64,000 nt of DNA from Datura wrightii (lineage: Eukaryota > Streptophyta > Magnoliopsida > Solanales > Solanaceae). Below the pieces are notes generated by a model. It searched no databases. It was not told the DNA's origin and was given only the letters and a program-made list of their open reading frames with translations. The translations under genes were made by a program, and so were the position numbers. Position 1 is the first letter of the stretch, and each line of letters starts with the position of its first letter. The stretch lies in contig JASDFA010000018.1 of the NCBI GenBank assembly GCA_035772735.1, positions 57,566,001 through 57,630,000 of the forward strand. Reading direction: 5' to 3'. Shown piece after piece: positions 23,393-35,420 of this stretch.

Positions 23393-24490
23393 CTATCCGC
23401 CACCTACTCTAGAATATGTGCCATTCTGAGGTGGGTGAGCTAATGGAGTAGCTGAAGAGGTGGGTGGGACTCTAACTTCACCCCGTTTAGCTGCTGGGCA
23501 ATCTTTGAGCTTATGGCCTAACTTGTCGTACCAAAAGCAAACACTTGAACCACCCATGCACTCTCCTAAATGGTTCTTCCCACAGCTCTTGCAAGTTGGA
23601 TATGTAATCTCCCTCACCCTGGGCCTAGATGGACACTGGTTGTCGATGGTGCTAGGGATGATAAGCTCTTATGAGACTGTGAGAGATGTCCACCACACAT
23701 CCTCTGATGAGGATACACTAAATCTCCTATCCTGGCTCTCTTGTTCTCCCTTTCCTGTTTCTTTAGCTTTTCCTCCTTGTTCTGCTGGGCAGGATCATGA
23801 GTCTGAAAATGTCCATGTCATTGACAAGCATAGTGGTCCTGCACTCCTTAACATATAAGTCTGATACTCTATTTACAAACTTGCTCATGCAAGCCCTCGC
23901 TCAGCAACTATCTCCAGAGCATATTTTGATAGCTGAGTGAACTTTAAAGCATGTTCAAGTACTATCATATCATTATGTTTCAAGATGATGAACTTTGCAG
24001 CCTTTGCTTCCCTCAACTCCCAGGGAAAGAATCTGTCAAAGAAGGCTGTAACAAACTTATTCCAACTCACTCGAGATGCACCTACCCTACGACCTTCCTT
24101 CCATTGTCTGAACCATATATAAGCTACCCCCTTCTGCTGATAGGAGGCTAAGTCTGCACTCTCCTCCCCGGAGATCCCTATAATCTGGGTAATCTTCTAA
24201 ACCTCATCAATGAACTCTTATGGATCTTCATCCACCTTCAACCCAAAGAATTCCAGCTATTTCATCCAAATAAAATATTGCACCCTTGCCGCTATAGTAT
24301 TCTTGTTAGGATTCACGGGTTCCATTTCTTGATGGCTGGCTTGTGTCGTGACAGCCTGGGCCAATACTTGAAACGCAACCTGAAACTCTACATGGGTAAC
24401 CTGCTCATTCATCGAGTCTACTGGACTTAGTGGGGCTGGCTGGTGCCCATTGTTGTTTCTCCTCCCGTTTGCTCGTCTAGGAGGCATCAC
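23393..24490 (-). pseudogene. Chromovirus gag (broken)
   Basis: The minus strand starts ATG-ATG-CCT-CCT-AGA (MMPPRRANGRRNNNG) at 24490, then VDSMNEQVTHVEFQVAFQVL. The capsid part at 23885-24070 reads FVTAFFDRFFPWELREAKAA and FTQLSKYALEIV. The knuckle at 23393-23617 reads CFWYDKLGHKLKDC, where the second Cys has become Tyr, so zinc binding is probably lost. Frame breaks separate the parts. The start methionine is kept here, unlike the copy at 1.8 kb. Confidence 0.83.
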
Positions 24491-24685
24491 TTGTAAATGG
24501 GTAGAGCATAAGTTAAAAGAGAAACTTTAGAATATCATACTTTACAACGATAAGAATTATGAAAGAAGGGAAGTTTCCTAAAATGTCTTGTAACCTCTTC
24601 CTCATAAGTGTGGTGTGATTCATACCATTAAAAAGACTCTACTTAGCGCGGCTTTTAGACATCCTATGACACACCTAAACCTGAT

Positions 24686-24697
24686 GCTCTGGTACCA
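24686..24697 (-). other. Primer binding site, initiator-tRNA-Met type
   Basis: GCTCTGGTACCA, one mismatch from the tRNA-iMet 3' end, a few nt from the LTR edge at about 24703. Confidence 0.8.
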
Positions 24698-24702
24698 AGT
24701 TC

Positions 24703-25106
24703 TTAATGACCCAATCATGGACCCCGAACAGCGATACGGGGCCTAGAACCATGAATGACTCAAAGCTAACCCATAGCATAGCATATTACTATCACTGTAT
24801 AAGTTATAAGAAAAATTAAGCAAAAGTTAACTAAAATGTAAAACATTCATTTAGGATAAAAAGATAATCTGACAATTTAAACACTAAGTCTCAAAGATGG
24901 ACATACTACTCTATGTCTAAAAGCCTTTACTTACTGATGAAATGTTGGGACAAGCCACTAACTAACTCCAATTTTTGAAAGTAAAACAAGGTAAAAGAAC
25001 TTAGATGAAGTAGATAACTCTAGTCCTCGAAAAGTGAGGACTAACCACTGTTATTGAAAGTTCTAAACATATCTAACCGCGTGGTTGAGTCTGAGTACTT
25101 GGATTA
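24703..25106 (-). repeat. Truncated 5' LTR of the same minus-strand chromovirus
   Basis: About 400 bp matching the first 400 bp of 19416-21975. Homology stops near GAGTCTGAGTACTTGGAT at about 25106, where Athila-like gag starts on the plus strand. The truncation removes U3 and any target duplication. Confidence 0.8.
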
Positions 25107-25739
25107 TGTCCAAACTCCACCACCATCATGTAAGGTGTGTGGAGAAGGCGGTGCTTATTCAGGTTGTCCACTAAATCCAGAGTCTGTTTATTTTGTGGGA
25201 CAACAAGGTCGTGGTGGAGGTTTTTCATGTAACTATTACAACCAAGGGTACAGGAATAAAGCAAATCCCTCTTTGGGAGAGAATCAGAATTTCCAAAGGC
25301 CCCAGAATACCTATCCAAGACCTCAGGACCAGTAGCCTTGCAGTTCTTTAAAGGAAATAATGAAGCAGTTGATGGTTCAACAGACTAAGGTGGTTAATGA
25401 AATACAAAAGTCCATACATGAGCTGGAGAGATAGATGGGGCAATTGGCCCTTCAGCAGACTAACAGACCTTAAGGGGCACTTCCGAGTAACACTGATAAG
25501 AACCGGAAGAAAAATGTGAGCGCAATCTTTTTGAGAATTGGAAAAGTACTGGGTGAGGTGATCTCCGGAGATAAGAAAGTTGATGCAGAGTAGGTTGTGA
25601 CGTCCAAGAAGGAGTTTGGTGAGTCAAGCAACTCACAACCAAAATTGGTAGAAGCTAGACCACCTTCTCCATTTCCATGAAGGTTTAAGAAGCAGAAGGA
25701 GGACACAGCTGGCTAGACATTTCTTGATGTTTTGAAGCA
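25107..25739 (+). pseudogene. Family B gag, C-terminal part with zinc finger
   Basis: Begins at the junction with VQTPPPSCKVCGEGGAYSGC. The finger is C-X2-C-X8-C with Ala where the His of Athila-type fingers stands. PLNPESVYFVGQQGRGGG follows, then an Asn/Gln-rich part up to about 25335. Beyond that are MKQLMVQQT-like remnants of the coiled segment (QLAL) and a Pro/Ser-rich linker with stops. The capsid half is missing because the 5' end is truncated. The methionine at 25054 lies in the neighbouring LTR and is not the gag start. Confidence 0.75.
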
Positions 25740-26360
25740 GGTACATGTTAACTTACTATTGGTAGAGTTATTGCGGGAAGTTCTAATATATGTCAAGTAT
25801 CTGAAGGATATTGCGGCAAACAAGAGGAGTCTTACAAAGTTTGAGACTGTGACTCTCACGAAAGAGTGCAGTTCTCAGGTGTAGAACAAAATTTCAAAGA
25901 AACTAAAAGACCCCAGGAGCTTTACCATTCCAACAGTTATTGTGAATAGAGAAGCTGGTTCAACACTGTTTGACTTGGGTGCAAGCATTAATTCGATGCC
26001 TACATCATTGTTCAAAGCATTGGGTTTAGGTGAACCATGTCTTACCACAGTGACATTGCAGCTTGCCGATTGATCTCTTGCTTATCCTAATGGAATCATA
26101 GAGGACGTCTTAATCAAGGTGGGACCTTTCATCTTACTGGTGGAATTCATAGTCCTGGATTATGAAGCAAATGCAGCAGTTCCCCCCCTCCCCCCATTTT
26201 GGAGAGGACTCTTAGCCACAGCAGATGTTGTGATCAAGGTGAAGTCGGGCAAGATGTCAATGACTGTGGATTGTCAGGAGGCATTCTTTGATATGTTTAG
26301 AGCAGCAAGGTGGACATCTCATTATCAGGACTTTACAGTGAGACCAACAGTATAGCCTGG
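25740..26360 (+). pseudogene. Family B aspartic protease
   Basis: Reads VHVNLLLVELLREVLIYVKY, NKRSLTKFETVTLTKECSSQ, a stop where Gln is expected, LKDPRSFTIPTVI, the active-site loop FDLGASINSMPTSLFKALG (about 25968-26025), LQLAD, IIEDVLIKVGPFILLVEF, then a degraded flap end (the expected ILGRPFL is changed). The DLGAS active site is typical of Athila-like proteases. The frame ends with TAG after VRPTV at about 26355. No RT follows; the next 1.4 kb is noncoding and leads to ORF2. Confidence 0.78.
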
Positions 26361-27014
26361 AGGGTTTAAGTAGGCAGTCAGGTGATCAGGGTCCTAATCA
26401 TCTCACTCGAGTAAAGGAGTGAGAGGTCTTGCATCATACTGCGATGTTAAATTAGTCATTACATGGGAGGCAATCCGTAAATGTCATGTCATAACTATAA
26501 ATAAGGCTCATGGTGGGAGGCAGCCCATCTTTTCTAACATTTATTGGTTTTGCAGAGATGAACAGGGGTTTTGAGGCAAAAAGAATGGGCAAAATGAGCT
26601 GAAAATTCTAAGTTTGGGGATAGATACCTAGTGTAGGGTTCTAGGTGTTAAACATCAGAAATAAAAATTATTTCAAGATGGTGCATTGGGGGCATGCCAT
26701 GCCAAACCTATTCCACGAAGAAAAAATTTTTTAAGTGTGTCGCGAGGTGACTGTCGCGCCGCGCCAAGTGTGTTTTGACCTAACATTTTTTGGTCAATGG
26801 GTCAAAATTTGACCCAAGGACCTTGAAATTACTAATAACCCATGCCCCATACCTTTATTTTAAATTCCATTCATCCTCTCTCATTAAAAAGTGAAAAATA
26901 AAAAAAGCAATAATATTCTATCTCATCTTCCATATTGGTCATAACTCTCCCCTCCCCTTTTCCCCATTGTTGTCTTCTCCAAGGTGTTTTGTGAAGCTAA
27001 TCTCTTCAACCCAA
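26361..27014 (+). promoter_or_regulatory. Family B spacer: U3-like words and putative ORF2 5' exon
   Basis: After protease come GGGAGGCAATCCG / GGGAGGCAGCCC phrases (26468, 26516), then at 26675-26790 a GC-rich patch (GGTGCATTGG, GGCATGCCATGCC, GTCGCGCCGCGCC) worded like the U3 of this family's own LTR at 30940-31275. A pyrimidine-rich stretch follows (26940-26975), then TCTTCAACCCAA ending at the donor-like site 27015. I interpret the stretch as an internal promoter plus untranslated exon. No TATA box is convincing. Confidence 0.45.
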
Positions 27015-27740
27015 GTAAGTACTTTTTTTCTCTTGTGTTTAGTAAATGTTAAAAGCATTCTGCCACACCCTTCTTCCCCAAGTTAAAGACCCAAAATCAC
27101 CATTGTTTGTAAAAACCTTGAATTTCATGATATGGATTTCATTAGCTTTAATCTCCCAAGTTCTTTCATGATATGGTGTTATCCTTGTTTGAGTTGCTTA
27201 TTTTTAGTTGAATTTAGTGACTTTAAATTATGGGGATGAAATGGGTGATGAATTGAATTTCATAAAATTGGTGAGTAGAGCTTTGACTTTAGTTAGAGAA
27301 AGTGCATAGTTCTTAAATTCTTGAATGTGAACAATCCCGAGTTGTTAAAAATTCATATTAATTCATTGTGGATTGTAGTGAATTTCATGTTGGTTTTTGA
27401 ATAAATTGATTATAACTACTTCCATGTGTGGATTGATTGAATTATGAATTATAAGAGGGAAAAGGAAGAGAATGGCCAAAGTGAGGCATTCTTGAAAAGC
27501 AAAAATTAAAGAGAGATGTGAAAAAATTAATGAACTTGGGTGTAGTGTAAGGTTAGTGAATAATGTTGGTTGGTGAGATTTGGGATGATAATGGGTGAAG
27601 TATTGAGTACCTTATTTGACAAATTCTTACAAGTATGCTAGTGAATTAAGTATGGGGTTATTTTGCACCCATAACACCTAATTAGCTAGCCTTTTTGTTC
27701 ACAAACTAATCTTGTGAAGTTCTTGATTGTTGATTGGCAG
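27015..27740 (+). other. Putative intron upstream of family B ORF2 (726 nt)
   Basis: A donor-like CAA/GTAAGT at 27013-27020 and an acceptor-like TTGTTGATTGGCAG ending at 27740 bound an AT-rich, stop-filled stretch. The ATG of ORF2 is 5 nt after the acceptor. Family A has the same arrangement (696 nt). Confidence 0.5.
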
Positions 27741-27745
27741 GTGTC

Positions 27746-28996
27746 ATGGCATCAAAAGATGACAAAGGAAATAAAGTGGAGATCGCTAACAAAGGTCTCA
27801 AGCAGCTTCGAAAGGAAACAAAAGGGTCAAGTTCATCGGCCGCCAAGGGAACCCCTTCTAGGAGGTTTGGAGCCAAACCTATGGAGCCTCATGGGCTAAA
27901 GTGGTTCCAAGCACAAAAGGAGGCCAAATATGTTATGGAGAACTGTAGTGACAAAGGTCACCTCGCACTTGAGATCCCTACTATCTGCGACAAGGTTCGT
28001 AAGTTGGGATTGTGATACGTCTTAGCCAGGTCTGAGGAGTGCAACCTCACCTTGGTGAGGAAATTTTATGCTAACTGGGACACTTCCTTCAGAGAGAGTT
28101 CCAAGGTTAAAAGACAGGGTTAGGTGGTTCATTTCACTGCTAAGACATTCAATGCGCCCTTGGTACACATGTGGTAGACCCATCCGAGTACTTCATTTTT
28201 CTAGAAAAGTCCCCATACCAGGACATTCTCCATACACTATGTGGTGTGCATTCATCATCCTGTTGAGCAAGGGACTACAATGGCACTCACTGTACACTCT
28301 CGTCCTCCTACTTGAATAAGGAGGTGAGAGTTTGGGTGAAGCTTATTTGTGTTGTGATTCTCCCTAGGACAACACATAATGGAGATTATAAGAGAGCGAG
28401 TCATATTGGTATACATGCTGATGAAAGGGCTACCAATCAACTTTGGTGCAGTGCTTAGAGATAATATGACGAGGTCAAGGGACAATTGTAGATGGAAGTA
28501 TTATCATGGTAGTCTCCTAACTCAGTTCTTGAGAGAAGCTGGCAATAAGGAAGAAGAGGCAAATCTTCATCTACCTCTAGCAGGGCAGCTGGAGGGAAAG
28601 ATGATTGATGTCATGAAGATCAAGGAGCCCAGCACTTCTACAGCTCCACTTTTCACTGTAGTTGATCACCAAATTCGGGATGATAGCTAGAGAAGTCACA
28701 TGTTCGAGATGCTAGAGTTGTAGTTGAGGATCGGAGGTAGACCTACCACTGATGAGGATATGTCATCCTTGGAGAAGCAGTACCCACTCACTGGCAGTGT
28801 GATTCTATTGTGTAGAGTGGGACCAGCTTTTGAGGAGTCGTTGGACTACGATAAGCCCACGATGCTGACCGATGGTGTTGATAAATTGGACAATGATAAG
28901 GAAGATAATGCTACTATAGGTTCCATGTAGATTGAAGGTGTGGATGATGATGATGATGATCAAGAATATAATCCTGATAATAACGACTATGCTTAG
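27746..28996 (+). pseudogene. Family B ORF2, putative plant transposon protein domain (broken)
   Basis: The start ATG-GCA at 27746 (MASKDDKGNKVE) corresponds to the ATG-GCA of family A ORF2. A Ser/Ala/basic stretch follows, then RRFGAKPMEPHGLKWFQAQ. A TGA at about 28013 precedes ECNLTLVRKFYANW, shared with family A (ECNLHLIREFYANW). A frame break around 28080-28370 leaves the middle unreadable. The frame resumes with RVILVYMLMKGLPINFGAVL, SLLTQFLREAG, then MRIGGRPTTDEDMSSLEKQY and CRVGPAFEE. A TAG at about 28928 comes before an Asp-rich tail (VDDDDDDQEYNPDN). It resembles the domain annotated in plants as 'putative plant transposon protein'. No catalytic motif is recognisable, and its function is unknown. 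Confidence 0.75.
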
Positions 28997-30710
28997 ATGC
29001 TTAGGAAGTTCTTCTTCTCTATCTTCTGGATATATTTGCTTGTCCACTGTTTAAGTGTAGGGTGGAAGAAAGATTTTTTATTTACTCTTTCTTTGCTAAA
29101 TTCTTAGTAGGCTATTCCATTAGTTATCAGTCCCTGTGGTAGTAGCTCTATGATTGATTAGGTATAGTTTGTAATAGATAGTAATGATGATGATTGGGAA
29201 CTTGGATGATGCCTTGCTATGTTGTGACAATTTGTTCGTCTTTAGTAATATGTTTGTTTGGTTTAATTTTAGAGTCAATTTTTTTATTTTTTTTCATCAT
29301 AGAGTAGTGACCCTTCTCGATGATAGATGGATGACGACCGAAAAGGAAAATTAGTCACGTTTTTTAAATTTTTAGGATTGGTCATATATCATCCACTAGT
29401 GTGCTCTTTAACATTCTACTTAGTGACTTTGATAGAGTCAATGAAGTGGTCATCTTAATTGCATAAGTGAGAATTCCACAAGAGATAAATTAAGTTCTTT
29501 AACTTGAATCAAGACACTCTTAGGGCTTAATAATGAAAAGTGTCATTCAATTTGATTGTGTGAATGTGTAGCTATAGGAAACCAACTACATTCTTGATGC
29601 TATGTGAGGTGAGCTTAATTGTTGTGTTTTGTATATAGTGTGGCATCTGAAACCTTCCATAGTGTATGTATGATCGCTAGTTGTTAGAGAGTTAAGATAT
29701 GATCAAAGAGTTTATTTGAAAAAGTGATGTCTTCCCATGTTTGTTTTTCCCTCTTGAACATTATCCATAGGGATACCCCCTCTGAGCCATAAACCTTATT
29801 CTTTTCTTAGCCACAAAAGTAGCCTATTTACTTTTTTTTGTGTGACCTCCTAAATTGTTGATCCAAAAACATAGTCTTAGGCACTTTGAGACTTGAGAGT
29901 GAAGGTCTACCAATGTATGAATGATAGGGGAAAGGAAAGAAAGAAAAATGTGTGGATAGTAAGAAGAGAAAGTAGAAAGAAGGGGTTCCCACAAAACATG
30001 TTGTCTACTTGATGCTAGAACATTCATAAAAGATTTTAATGATTGATTATTCTTGTTGAGCTTATAACCAAAAACTAGCAGTCAAGTCATGAAAAAAAGG
30101 GGCATGAATAAAAAGAAAAAAGGTGAGTGAAATAAAATATGAACAATAAAGGAGAAAGTGGTGCACAAGAAAGATGAAAAATGTCTTAAATTGCTTAGGG
30201 TGGTAGTCACTATCAAAGAAAAATCATTCCTACCCGTCCCTTAGACGACACTACAACCAAGAAGTCTTTGTGATCTTAATCTCTTGAAATAATTAAGTAG
30301 TATAAAGTACATGAAGGGAAAGCTTATGGTATGTGTCATATGTCTAATGCATTATTTGTGAGCATGAGTGTACTTTGCTTATTATATTCCATATTTTGCA
30401 TTGATAATTTGAGAGAGGAATATCACTAAAAGTTAGAGGCACAATATGTCTAAGTCGATGTACTATATGTGGCACATTCCATACTTAATCATGTTGGCCC
30501 TATTTTGAAAAGATGAGTCGGTTATAGAAGTTATGTAGTCTTGAATGTGAAAACTTGGTATGTGCTTGATGTGAATTGCTATATTGATGAACCACTTAAT
30601 CATATTCTCTATGCTAGTTGTTTGAGTGAGAATTGATAAAGATAATAAGTGGTGGTAAAAGATGAGTTTATGCATATAATTGAGGATTATTCTAGGACGA
30701 ACAATGGTTT
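28997..30710 (+). other. Family B 3' noncoding region
   Basis: About 1.7 kb without coding signal. It holds a polypurine-like GGTGGAAGAAAG after TTTAAGTGTA at 29051-29071, right after ORF2. A block at 29304-29340 ending GATGGATGACGACCG matches family A at 52924-52960 in 33 of 37 positions by my alignment. The rest is AT-rich. Confidence 0.6.
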
Positions 30711-30723
30711 AAATGTGGGGTGG
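30711..30723 (+). other. Polypurine tract of family B
   Basis: AAATGTGGGGTGG directly before TGATATTGGGCATATC. Family A has AAGTGTGGGGTAAG at the same place on its strand. Confidence 0.75.
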
Positions 30724-32272
30724 TGATATTGGGCATATCCTTATGCCATTTTGCAATGTTTTTGCCCATATATTACCTTGTTTTGAGTTCATAATCCTTA
30801 TGAAATACATAAATTCATGTTTATGTGTATTTTGTGAGCTAACAAATATCTTTGGATGTTTTGAGCAGGAAACCAAGGAAAAAGGAGCCAAAAATAACCC
30901 CAAGTATAGAAAAAGAAGAGTTTACAAAAGTTGGCCTGGTGAGATACCTTGCATGGCATGCCAACCCTAAACTTCAGAGAAATCTGCACAAAAGTTATTG
31001 CTATGGGTGGTGTGGTGAGGCAGGTCCCTAACTTTGGAGGAAAATTTAATCAACACATTGGCGAGATAGATGGCATGGCACACCAGAAGCATCCCAGACT
31101 TAGGAAATTTTTCTTATACTCTGGTTCTTTGGATGGAGTAGCGCGCCAAAGGTGTCCGGATGCCCAGAAATTTGACTAACACCTTGGTGCATTGGCTGGT
31201 GTGCGGCGCTTGGAGAAAAACCTTAGAGGAAAATTGAGCCAAACCTAGTACACTAGGTGGCGCGGTGCACCAGACCTATTCTGTTACAGATTTTTCTGAT
31301 TTTGAAGCTAAACACTTGATGAAAAAAGCGTCATTCGAGGCCTCACTTATAAATATAACATTTAGGTCGCTTGTTAGCTGCCTTACATCATTTTGTTTAA
31401 TCGTATTGAGGGTGTAACACAGCTTTAGAGGACAGGAAAGTTCATAACTTAGGTTTTTCTTCTTTTCTCTATCGTTTCATGCTTTGAATGATGATGTTTT
31501 TATTTTTTCGCTTGAACATGAGTGGCTAAACTCCCATTCTAGGATTTTGGCCATAGCAGATGGTTGACGTTTGATAGATTGATTACGTTAGTATTGATTC
31601 TTCATTTAAGGTTGTTTATATTTACTTATGTTAATTGCTTATTCTTTATATTGATCATCTTTCGAATAAACCCTTTGACTTTTAGTTGAACTTGGGAAAG
31701 GGAACTAAAAGGGTTAAAAGTAAACATAAAATAGGTATTCAAAGACTCTTGCTCGACTGAGATCAAGATAGAAATTGTTGATGAGGATAGGAATATACCC
31801 TTTAACATTGTTTAGTTGATACACAAGTAGCCACAACCGTCTCATGTTTCTCGTGCGATCTTAGGGATATAGGCGTTAGGGTTCATGGGATAGTTCTTGG
31901 ATGCTCGGAGAGTGGAAAGAAATAGAATAGTAACTTGCAACTACCAATCTTAGGAAGAACTAATCTAGCTAATATTGTCTAGAAAACTCAACCTGAAGCA
32001 AAAGTGTCATTACCCTAAATTCTATCATCATTTGAAGTACAAACATTTGTTAAATCGCATTCAATTAAATAGTTAATTTTACTTTTCAATTCTACTATTT
32101 TAAATCTCAAAACCATTATTCCATATTTTTATTGTTGTTTCTTAGAATAGTGAGATAAGATAATAATCTTTAATAATTAATTTGACAAGTCTGTGAGGGA
32201 TCGATAATCGGGACTTTAATGTCCTATATTACTTGACAGCCACGTGAGCTCGCGTTCCCTTGGGCGACATCA
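30724..32272 (+). repeat. Family B 3' LTR, about 1,550 bp
   Basis: Starts TGATATTGGGCATATCC (family A: TGATCTTGGGCAAAT) and ends near GGGCGACATCA; the right edge is approximate. U3 at 30940-31275 carries about five spaced units of words such as GCATGGCATGCC, ATGGCATGGCACACCAG, TAGCGCGCC, GGTGTGCGGCGC and GGCGCGGTGCACCAG, each followed by an AAATTT-type stretch. The U5 side has GGGATCGATAATCGGGAC. A chromovirus LTR piece follows. Confidence 0.72.
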
Positions 32273-32274
32273 AT

Positions 32275-33732
32275 GGAATAGTTAGAAATCATGAGATTAA
32301 TAAACATGCTTGAAATACATGAACTAACCATGACACAAGGCCTTTGAGTCATCCATAATACATAAGCTTGAAATTTATGAAAGCATGCATACTTTGTGGA
32401 AAATCATCATAACTTGAGAATCATAAATTCACGAGAGAATCTAGTAGAAAACATACATTCATAATCATAAAACATGGGTTGGATCATAAGAGACTTAAAA
32501 TCATAAGAGAATCATAGAGTTTTATTCTATTCTGCTCTAACCCTAGAAGTTCATGAAGTCATGCTTGAAACTTGAAATTCATAGATTCATGAGGGATTTG
32601 ATTAGTAGGCATGTAGTGATCATCATAAAACATGAACTGAATCCTGATGGGACTGATTTCATAGATGAACTTGAAGGAATTCAATAATAATCAAACCCAA
32701 CTCCAAAATTTTGAAATTTAGGGCTTGGAAGGATGGAAATCATGAATTCAACTTAGGAACGGAATATGGATGGAATAAATACCTCACTCATGACCCTACA
32801 TACCTTGGTAATTGATTTCTTGACTTTCCTTGAAGACCCAAAAAGAAATTGGAAGACTTTGATGAAGAACCCTAGCTCCTTCCTGGAGAGGAAATCTTCA
32901 ATCTATGGATGTTTTGAGAGAATGAGGGCTTAGGATAAGCAAAACCCCTAAATACACCATGTACAAGGCTTAAAACAACATAGTTTAGAAGTTAGGAACT
33001 TAGGAATTATGAAAATACCCTTAATAACTCGGATAAAAAGTGGACTCTGCTAGATCTAAAGAATCACCGAATGAGTTGTTAGTCCACTTAATGGGTTTTA
33101 AGACCTCTCGTTGCCGCTAGAGACATTTTCCAATTGTTTGATCTTTTCTTAACGCCTCCACTTAATGATTCGTCATGTCACTTAAAAGGACACTTAACAG
33201 GTCACTTAACCAATCACAAGATTCTCTGAAACTCAAGTTTTCCACTTAATGATCTGTTAGGTGACTTAACTACTCACTTGACGGATCGTTCTGTGATCTG
33301 GTGTAGTTTTTACCTATTTCACTAAACTGCTCATAACATTTTATTCCAATCTCCAATTGATGCAAGGTCGGATGAATTTGAAAGTAGACTCAAGGAGATT
33401 CAATTTAATATGTTTAATAAGACAAAAAGTCTTTGTAAAATAGGAGCTATGATCGTTTGAAGTTGACCCTTGCAAGAACTCCTACGAAAACTTAATCGGT
33501 AAGAATGCTCTCAACTCAACTTTGTGTTAGAGGTTCCTTATAAACTGAATTTATATACAATGCACTTCTCACACTTAAAAAGTGTATTAAAACCTAGTTT
33601 CCATAGAATTTATCAAGCTCAGGTCTATCCACATACCTAAAATGATTTCAAACATAGCCCGAAAGTCTGAGGCGTTAAAATATCTCAACCCACTAGTCAT
33701 AGGGTCTAGTCTTAGGGACTTTTGGTGTTAAA
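32275..33732 (-). repeat. Truncated chromovirus LTR
   Basis: Closely matches 20530-21975: GAATTCAACTTAGGAACG, CATACCTTGGTAATTGATTTC and GAAGACCCAAAAAGAAATTG occur in the same order. It ends in a degraded GGTGTTAAA. U3 words of the ACGATCCGTTAG / CACTTAAC type appear at 33060-33300. Only the U3-side part survives; the next element's pol starts at once. Confidence 0.75.
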
Positions 33733-33734
33733 AT

Positions 33735-35420
33735 TGACTACTCGATTGAAGAACATCCTCTATTCTCCATATTCCTCTAAGATGTCTTCTCCTACAAATA
33801 ACGTCTGTTCATTGGGATAGTAGGTTATGAGAGGCTCTTAGCTCAGGTCCATTGGATTTTTGATGAGGTGATCTGCAAGGCTTATCCCCTTACCGCCTTT
33901 TGAGTCACATACACAATGTTGAAATCGCTCATCAGCATTTTCTATTTTGAAAATTTGCCGGTGGGCATTGGTTTTTTTGAAGTTATACTTGAGTGGGTCC
34001 ATTCTGGAAATCAGATATGTGGTATACACAAATAGGTAATGCCTCAACTTCTACACAATCCAAGTTAAGGCGCAACACGTACATTCGACCAGCATATATC
34101 ATACTTCACAAGGCGTGAATTTTTTACTTAAGTAGTAAATAGCATGGTCCTTCCTTCCTATTTCGTCGTGTTGTCCAAATACACACCCAAATTCTACGTT
34201 CATGATGGTTAAATAGTATAAAAAATGCTTTACAAGTACAAGTGGGACTAATACAGGGGGACTAGATAGGTACTCCTTGATACTACCGAAGGATCTTTGG
34301 CATTCTTCCTTGCACCCTTCGGTAGCATCCTTTTTCAACAGCTTAAAGATGGGTTCATAGATTTTTGTGGACTGTGTTATGAATCGGCTGATGTAATTGA
34401 GGCTTCCCAAGAAACTCATCAGGTCATTCTTGGTTTTGGGTTGAGGTAGATCTTTGATTTCATTGATTTTTGATGGGTCCAGTTCTATGCCCTTTGGGCT
34501 AACAACAAAGGCCAAAAATTTTCCAACAGGAACTCCAAATGTGTATTTTGCGGGGTTCAATTTTAGGTTCTATTTTTGAAGCCTTTCAAAGAAATGATGT
34601 AGATCAGTTAAGTGGTATGAGCCCCTTTTGGATATTATGATAACATTGTCCATGTATGCCTCGATCTCCTTTTGGATCATGTCATGAAAAAGGGTATTCA
34701 TAGACCTCATATAGGTTTCCCCAACATTTTGAGTTTGAACGACATTAGTCTGTTGAAATATACCCCTCACGGGGTGATAAATTCCATTTTTTTGCATTGT
34801 CTTCATCCATTAGGATCTGGTAATATCCTGGGAAGTGATTGATGAACAATCGTAACTCGTGTTTTACATAATTTTCTATAAGTATATGGATGTTTAGGAG
34901 AGGAAAATAGTTTGCATGGCTTGTTGAGGTCCCGATAGTCAATACATATCCTAATCTTTCCATTCCTTTTGGGTACGACCACAATATTGGAAAATCATGT
35001 GGGATAACTTGTAACCCTCATTACATTGGCCTTAATCTACTTGGTCACCTTCTCCTTGATCCTCAAACTCAGATCTGGTTTGAATTTCCTTTGCTTCTCT
35101 TGATCGGTGCATAGGTGGGATTGATTGGCAGCCTGTGTGAGACAATATTAGTGCTCAATCCTGGCATTTCATCATAAGACTAGGTAAATATATCAACTTA
35201 TTTTTTGAGTAATTCTATCAGTTCTTTCTTTCTTTTGGTCTTCAAATGTATGTTGATTCGAGTTTCTCTCTCGTCGCCTTCACTTCCAAAGTTGACTAAC
35301 TTTGTTTCTTCCAAATTGGGTTTTTCTTGGCCTTCGAGTTGCACACTTTTTGCAGTAGGTCCTCAGGCATCATGCTTTCATTGTACTCTTCATAATCTTA
35401 CACGTGTTTTTTGTTTTGCT
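33735..35420 (-). pseudogene. Tat/Ogre reverse transcriptase and RNase H start (broken)
   Basis: Minus-strand order: linker (about 35080-35400, EEYNESMMPEDLLQKVC, YDEMPGLSTNIVSHRLP), RT fingers (about 34830-34984, LLNIHILIENYVKHELRLFI and YYQILMDEDNA), palm (34570-34806, YMRSMNTLFHDMIQKEIEAY, catalytic Tyr-Met-Asp-Asn in place of Tyr-Val-Asp-Asp), then NPAKYTFGVPVGKFLAFVVS and NYISRFI (34099-34560), and the RNase H start (33838-34047, YLISRMDPLKYNF, KGISLADHL). The second catalytic Asp is Asn, and frames are broken between blocks, so it is inactive. The lineage call rests on the NYISRF and QHDEIGRK...AIYYLSKKF phrases. Confidence 0.85.
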
